DNA from: Firm-04 sp045596625
GTDB taxonomy: Bacteria > Bacillota > Clostridia > Oscillospirales > Ruminococcaceae
NCBI GenBank assembly: GCA_045596625.1
Contig: JAZOCU010000073.1
Location: 1 to 18,304 of the forward strand
Direction of reading: 5' to 3'
Length of the DNA: 18,304 bases
Made by a program: the position numbers and the translations under genes
The notes under the pieces: generated by a model
Databases searched by the model: none
Told to the model about the DNA's origin: nothing
The model's input: the letters and a program-made list of their open reading frames with translations, nothing else
Shown: piece after piece, positions 15,701 through 18,304 of the stretch
Layout of the letters: every line of letters starts with the position of its first letter
Position numbering within the stretch: position 1 is the first letter of the stretch

Positions 15701-17909
15701 TCACTCGCAGTTTGAGCGCATCCCTGTGTCTCAGGCAAGGCAGGAACGTTTCATTCAGGAACAGATCGACGAGGTGGTAGCGGGCATTGACGAGCTGAAG
15801 CGCAGCCATGGCGAGCAGTTTACTATCAAGCAGCTGGTGAGAACACAGAAGCAGTTGGAGCTGCGCCTGAAAAAGCTGCAGGCCGAAGGCAAGAAGGATG
15901 ATGTTGTCACCTTTGAGCAGCTGGGTGTGGATCGCCTGTATGTGGACGAGGCGCATGGGTTTAAGAACCTGTTCCTCTACACGAAGATGCGCAACGTAGC
16001 TGGCCTGTCCACTTCGGAAGCGCAAAAGTCCTCTGACATGTTCATGAAGTGCCGCTACATGGACGAGCTGACTGGCGGCAGAGGTATCGTATTCGCCACC
16101 GGGACTCCGGTTTCCAACAGCATGACGGAGCTGTACACCATGCAGCGGTACTTGCAGTACAGTACCCTCAAGCGCAGCAACATGACCCACTTTGACGCCT
16201 GGGCTTCGACATTCGGAGAAACCACAACGGCCATTGAGCTTGCCCCTGAAGGCACCGGCTACCGGGCAAGGACCAGATTCGCACGATTCTTCAACTTGCC
16301 GGAACTCATGACAATCTTCAAGGAAGTGGCGGACATCAAGACAGCAGATCAGCTGCATCTGCCCACCCCCAAGGCTAACTTTGAAACGGTTGTTGTGCAG
16401 CCCACCGAACAGCAGGCGGAACTGGTACAGGCACTCTCTGAACGCGCAGCCGAGGTACACAGCGGCAATGTTGACCCGTCCATTGACAATATGCTCAAGA
16501 TCACCAGCGACGGCAGAAAGCTGGGCTTGGATCAGCGATTGATCAACCCCATGCTGCCTGATGATCCCGGAAGCAAAGTCAATGCCTGCGTCCGTAATAT
16601 CCACCGGATCTGGCAGGAGGGCATGGAGCAGCGGCTGACACAGCTGGTTTTCTGCGACATCTCCACCCCCAAGGGAACCGCCGGGGCGGAGAATCAGGAG
16701 TTCAGCGTGTACGATGACATCCGTGCAAAGCTCATTTCCATGGGCATCCCTGCGGAAGAAATCGCCTTCATCCATGACGCTAATACAGAAGCAAGGAAGA
16801 AAGAACTGTTCGGCAAGGTGCGCTCAGGTCAGGTGCGTGTCCTCATGGGCAGCACAGCCAAGATGGGAGCCGGAACCAACGTTCAGGACCGGCTTGTGGC
16901 CTTGCATGATCTCGACTGCCCCTGGCGTCCCGGCGATCTGGAACAGCGGGCAGGTCGTATCGTGCGACAAGGTAATCAGAACGAGGAAGTGTTCATCTAT
17001 CGGTATGTCACGGAAAAAACCTTTGACGCCTATTTGTGGCAGACGGTGGAGAACAAACAAAAATTCATTAGCCAGATCATGACCAGTAAATCTCCTGTGC
17101 GCTCCTGTGAGGATGTGGACGAAACCGCCCTGTCCTATGCGGAGATCAAGGCACTGTGTGCTGGTGATCCGACCATCAAGGAGAAGATGGATCTGGACAT
17201 TGACGTGGCGCGACTGCGCCTCATGAAAGCCGACCATCAGAGCAAGCAGTATCGTCTGGAAGATCAGCTGCTGCGGTACTTCCCGCAGGTGATGGAACAG
17301 CAGCGCGGATTCATTACCGGCTTCCAGGCCGACCTTGAAACGCTGGCTGCACACCCGCTGCCGGAGAAAGATTTCATCGGCATGGAGGTCATGGGCAAGC
17401 GGATCATGGACAAAGAGAAGGCTGGCGAAGCTCTGCTGGATGCCTGTAAGGCTGCTGCAAAGTCCAATCAGGATGTGGCTGTCGGTCACTATCGTGGCTT
17501 GGATATGAGCATCGCTTTTGAGCCTTTCTCGCAGTTGTTCTACCTGACCTTGCGCGGTCAGATGTCACACAAAGTGGAGCTGGGCAGCGACGCCCGTGGC
17601 AATCTGGTGCGTATTGAAAATGCCCTTGCCAACATTCCCAACCGACTGGCAGCGGCACAGGCTGAACTGGAAAACCAGCGTCAGCAGATGGAAGCTGCCA
17701 GAGCAGAAGTGGGCAAGCCCTTCCCGCAGGAAGCTGAACTGCAGACCAAGAGCGCCCGTCTTGCGGAGCTGGATGCGAAGCTGAACATGGATCGCAAGCC
17801 CTCCAAGGCAGCCGATCTGGATGAAAGGCAGTCCATTCAGGACGCACTCAGACAACCCGGCAGACCCGGCAATCCCACCCGACCCAATCACAGAGAGGAG
17901 GCAAGATAA
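9735..17909 (+). CDS. Giant multidomain protein: ArdC/LtrC-like N-terminus, N6-adenine methyltransferase-like domain and SNF2/DEAH helicase (2724 aa)
   Basis: This very large cytoplasmic DNA-handling protein of the element starts at ATG 9735, seven bases after AAAGGAGA (9721-9727). Residues 8-95 (QKFSKQIISSHANWTSYLNT, then DQLLIYAQRPDA) resemble the ArdC/LtrC antirestriction N-terminus. Residues 253-370 are a low-complexity linker overlapping a nested tnpV gene. A duplicated domain follows (about 402-504 and 628-727). The methyltransferase-like domain has motif I EPAMGVGN at 1233-1240 and motif IV as NVPF at 1296-1299, not the usual NPPY/F. The helicase has HEVGAGKT (K1913), DEAH (2071-2074), ATGTP (2121-2125) and motif VI QRAGRIVRQ (2404-2412). 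The end is coiled-coil-like (LAAAQAELENQRQQME) and then basic. Such fusions are typical of gut ICEs, and roles in unwinding or shielding transferred DNA are inferred. There is no internal stop, and the stop overlaps the next start by one base. Confidence 0.92.
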   Translation: MTDKVSTYVQFAQKFSKQIISSHANWTSYLNTAARMYKYQYKDQLLIYAQRPDATACAEYDLWNDVMHRYVRRGSKGIALLQTQGDQTRLRYVFDVSDTGTRRSSLDPYLWEITPHNELAIATMLDQTYGVDSNMGLSYQLTHIAQQQATVYWQDHRQEILRIVDGSFLEEYDEINVGMSFRRAASASIGYTLHVRCGLDAHSVFIPEDFTNVFDWNTPDAVGTLGAAVSEISGTVLRQIELTAKSVERSLENERTDLHQSGRLPVPEYQPAAAEHEAPEQVRTDAEEVSDGASAADLPDHAAERDVGYAPAGDQRDGGEASGADDAGAGQSSERDGGAESQRPDALDRPDEQPESAGRGNPAGGAGQQLTLWDAAYAIPDEAEQINNLMEAERAIFAPFAFSLPQEDIDHILRTGSNTSNHRMILVAEFSKQKPLEEMTAMLRRVYHGGNGIATEHGRVTAWYAEDGIHLATGGTARYTRTAQVLSWTDAAKRIGELLDAGHFATNIEVAAAAGHERHRMAEAMVNLYWDTSAEAREQGYMATLGGMCSGSHPASVEAATNALADPALMPAMLAEYKDFRAACKETPGLMRFRYHFIDELDVLVNEYTMPRREFSSTMPEIPNVLPFITDDELAEAISHGSSFTSGKARIYEFFIQPHTPKEYADFLKKEYGIGGHSHAISGATYSDESYDGKGLHYKKRDCPDIHLSWPQAVKRIQDLIRLDRYLTPQQKAELEAIREMHDVPTEIPDERILEVRDPDEINVEYARARLEEAGIVNGEVVDPEKLANAPIVRAVEAIAAELEQEADKPAALTDAEYAQQYLTPDETVFEIDGRTYMVDRVNLEAGTVNIQDITFSNAPASPIFRVEPISFVRKSIDEADAANPLLDPTKYQLMEIAGQEAIFSNGRFDRDKLPDFLHCYDIRDDSYGNPARLEPSVVVNHFGSILTKRPIEFPPEGYIDLIADDDWTFGEEQLTVADFIRRPEPREYTAEVEAVYPAEQNGTAFDVVVEKLRFDPPTQEKPVPGEEESQPVATETAYRAGDILYLDNRPFIVESVGIYDVHMRDPEAVYPIMRAESKERLERLLALDKRNAAFLPRDNAALEPVPVPQITPENYRITNDRLGEGGPKEKFKRNVEAIRVLKALEADNRPASPAEQEILAQYVGWGGLADAFDEHKAAWASEYAQLRNLLTPEEYSAAMGSVLNAHYTSPTIIRAIYDAVERMGFTSGNVLEPAMGVGNFFGMMPDSMRDSRLYGVELDSISGRIAKQLYPKADITVAGFETTDRRDFFDLAVGNVPFGNYKVDDKAYNRLGFSIHNYFIAKMIDQVRPGGVVAVVTSRYTMDQQSPEVRKYLAERAELLGAIRLPNDAFRANAGTDVVADILFFQKRERAMTIEPDWVHLGENSDGFAINQYFIDHPEMVLGEQTSESTQYGQPGYTVSPTAGAALADELRDAVQRIHGTYVAAALPELAEGEEIRESIPADPSVKNYSYTIVDGQVYYRENSIMVRPDLNQTAQERVKGLVGLRDCVHALIDAQMDEAGDSAIQGLQAELNQRYDAFTAKYGLINARGNALAFSDDSSYYLLCSLEVLDDQQQLKRKADMFTKRTIKQQKVIEHVDTAVEALTVSIAERVGVDLPFMAQLTGKPEDELADELTGVIFPLPESVGAGQPLQYVTANEYLSGNVRQKFRDARLMAERDARFVPNVEALAAAQPKDLDASEIDIRLGATWVHKDYIQQFMYETFSTPYHLKRQIQVHFSPYTAEWNITGKTAISSTNVAAYTTFGTDRANAYRILEDTLNLRDTRIYDIVLDEEGREKRVLNQQQTTLAQQKQQAIKDAFRDWVWRDPDRRHALVQEYNERFNSTRPREFDGSHISFVGINPEITLREHQRNAVAHVLYGGNTLLAHEVGAGKTFEMIAACMESKRLGLCQKAMFVVPNHLTEQWASEFLRLYPSARILVTTKKDFERHNRQKFCSRIATGDYDAVIIGHSQFERIPVSQARQERFIQEQIDEVVAGIDELKRSHGEQFTIKQLVRTQKQLELRLKKLQAEGKKDDVVTFEQLGVDRLYVDEAHGFKNLFLYTKMRNVAGLSTSEAQKSSDMFMKCRYMDELTGGRGIVFATGTPVSNSMTELYTMQRYLQYSTLKRSNMTHFDAWASTFGETTTAIELAPEGTGYRARTRFARFFNLPELMTIFKEVADIKTADQLHLPTPKANFETVVVQPTEQQAELVQALSERAAEVHSGNVDPSIDNMLKITSDGRKLGLDQRLINPMLPDDPGSKVNACVRNIHRIWQEGMEQRLTQLVFCDISTPKGTAGAENQEFSVYDDIRAKLISMGIPAEEIAFIHDANTEARKKELFGKVRSGQVRVLMGSTAKMGAGTNVQDRLVALHDLDCPWRPGDLEQRAGRIVRQGNQNEEVFIYRYVTEKTFDAYLWQTVENKQKFISQIMTSKSPVRSCEDVDETALSYAEIKALCAGDPTIKEKMDLDIDVARLRLMKADHQSKQYRLEDQLLRYFPQVMEQQRGFITGFQADLETLAAHPLPEKDFIGMEVMGKRIMDKEKAGEALLDACKAAAKSNQDVAVGHYRGLDMSIAFEPFSQLFYLTLRGQMSHKVELGSDARGNLVRIENALANIPNRLAAAQAELENQRQQMEAARAEVGKPFPQEAELQTKSARLAELDAKLNMDRKPSKAADLDERQSIQDALRQPGRPGNPTRPNHREEAR
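10477..10483 (+). promoter_or_regulatory. Ribosome-binding site of the nested tnpV gene
   Basis: AAAGGAG lies eight bases before ATG 10492, in the middle of the giant helicase gene. It matches the ribosome-binding sites of this operon's ordinary genes (5429-5435, 7917-7923, 9721-9727) in sequence and spacing. It decides the start of the nested gene and argues that the nested frame is translated. Confidence 0.75.
10492..10845 (+). CDS. tnpV: TnpV-family transposon protein, nested in the +1 frame inside the helicase gene
   Basis: This 117-residue protein lies wholly inside the giant gene in another frame of the same strand. It begins MSELTYTKVGDYLFPNISLP and continues KYGRMRKKFLMEHQPLIFQT, RLEQMMQELAKAANVTEELK and DPMRWTGLMN, ending with AEEILLAELV. 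This is the full pattern of the TnpV family, first named from the clostridial mobilisable transposon Tn4451, where its role is not clear. The length is about that of a complete family member. AAAGGAG at 10477-10483, eight bases before the ATG, is a strong ribosome-binding site. The protein is helical and charged with no membrane span. The overlapping part of the host frame is featureless linker, so the nested frame appears to be the one with folded-protein constraint. The family call is confident. Whether the protein is made in the cell is inferred from its start signals. Confidence 0.85.
   Translation: MSELTYTKVGDYLFPNISLPQQSMKPLNKYGRMRKKFLMEHQPLIFQTMLLNGTLDTHLQEISETAEKRLEQMMQELAKAANVTEELKASDPMRWTGLMNSLKAQAEEILLAELVNS
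10938..11246 (+). repeat. First copy of a duplicated domain within the giant protein
   Basis: Residues about 402-504 (FSLPQEDIDHILRTGSNTS, LEEMTAMLRRVYHGGNG, then VLSWTDAAKRIGELL) align throughout with residues 628-727. Shared features are a hydrophobic helix ending in (H/T)G(S), a helix with LRR/LKK, a Gly-rich turn after Y, a DGI/KGL strand, and LSW..A.KRI..L. It is a protein-level repeat with little DNA identity, so the duplication is old. Confidence 0.7.
11616..11915 (+). repeat. Second copy of the duplicated domain within the giant protein
   Basis: Residues about 628-727 (FITDDELAEAISHGSSFTSG, YADFLKKEYGIGGHSHA, then LSWPQAVKRIQDLI) form the counterpart of residues 402-504, with about 120 residues between the copies. 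The Gly-rich turn (YGIGG) and the LSW..AVKRI helix are the clearest matches. The function is unknown. Confidence 0.7.
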
Positions 17910-18304
17910 TGACCAATGAAGAACTGAATACGGCATTGTACAAGAAGATGTTTGCAGAGCAGGATGAATTCAGATCCTGGCTGCTGGAGCAGACGCCCGA
18001 CGAGATTCTGCAACACGCCTATGATTATGTCATGCGTGAGGACATCCTGCTGAGCCTTGAGTACAACGATCTTTCTGACCGATATGCGTCTGTACTGCTG
18101 GATATGGATAAGCCCCTTGCGGCGATCTTCAGCAAGCTGGAGCATACCGAATCACCCCACATGGAGCATGTCTGGGATTGTGTGGAGCAGTGTGCAAAGG
18201 ATACTCTGGAAGCTCAGCAGATGACCGGCCTGCCGATCTATCCGCACTCCGCTGCTTATGCGCGTGAGCATGATGAGCTGCCTGCATATCGGACGTCGTA
18301 TCAG
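17909..18304 (+). CDS. DUF3848-DUF3849 protein, 5' part (runs off the right edge)
   Basis: The first 132 residues are visible and the frame is still open at the window end. Residues 1-100 (ELNTALYKKMFAEQDEFRSWLLEQTPDEILQHAYDYVMREDIL, in consecutive helices) match the DUF3848 pattern. From about residue 108, LPIYPHSAAYAREHDELPAYR is the opening of a DUF3849 domain. The two domains occur together in accessory proteins of Firmicutes conjugative elements, often next to or fused with LtrC-like proteins; their function is unknown. No catalytic motif or membrane segment is visible. The start is ATG 17909, overlapping the giant gene's TAA by one base. GAGGAGG at 17895-17901 lies seven bases upstream, so it is strongly translated and coupled to the helicase gene. 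Confidence 0.85.
   Translation, partial: MTNEELNTALYKKMFAEQDEFRSWLLEQTPDEILQHAYDYVMREDILLSLEYNDLSDRYASVLLDMDKPLAAIFSKLEHTESPHMEHVWDCVEQCAKDTLEAQQMTGLPIYPHSAAYAREHDELPAYRTSYQ

Noticed and set aside
17000..17909. Separate gene for the C-terminal coiled-coil part of the helicase
   Set aside because: The frame is continuous with the helicase motifs, and I found no internal start with a ribosome-binding site. This basic, coiled tail is a normal end for this protein type.

Overview
The window is the inside of an integrative and conjugative element (ICE, conjugative transposon) of the Tn1549 / C. difficile CTn type found in gut Clostridia. It is moderately GC-rich. Every supported gene lies on the + strand, packed head to tail with strong Shine-Dalgarno sequences (AAGGAGG or AAAGGAG), stop/start overlaps and only three gaps longer than about 50 bases. 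The host is most likely a GC-rich gut Clostridia (Oscillospiraceae or Christensenellales style). This is inferred from gene content and codon use; nothing in the window identifies the host.

Layout. Bases 1-5384 are the mating-pore and cell-surface block: the C-terminal part of a VirB4-type transfer ATPase, a 57-residue membrane peptide, a membrane-anchored NlpC/P60 peptidoglycan hydrolase, a DUF4315 coiled-coil protein and a surface DUF4366 protein. Bases 5444-9718 are the DNA-processing and accessory block: a type IA topoisomerase (topo III), a small winged-helix-like protein, a YodL/DUF4316 protein, an uncharacterised protein with an AT-hook-like tail and a second uncharacterised conserved protein. 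Bases 9735-17909 encode one giant (2724-residue) protein. It combines an ArdC/LtrC-like N-terminus, a duplicated domain, an N6-adenine methyltransferase-like domain and an SNF2/DEAH helicase. The last gene, DUF3848-DUF3849, runs off the right edge.

The most striking feature is a complete tnpV-type gene (10492-10845) nested in the +1 frame inside the giant helicase gene, with its own strong ribosome-binding site. The stretch of the giant protein that it overlaps is a low-complexity linker lacking I, M, F, K, W and C. This looks like an overprinted gene pair. Other points of interest are a roughly 100-residue internal duplication in the giant protein and three perfect GC-rich hairpins, one in each of the three larger intergenic gaps.

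Working model (inference): the first block builds the transfer channel and opens the cell wall. Topo III, the helicase/methylase and the small DNA-binding proteins handle, and may protect, the transferred DNA. No relaxase, coupling protein, integrase, oriT, cargo gene, tRNA, rRNA or CRISPR array is visible here. No intergenic stretch exceeds 60 bases.
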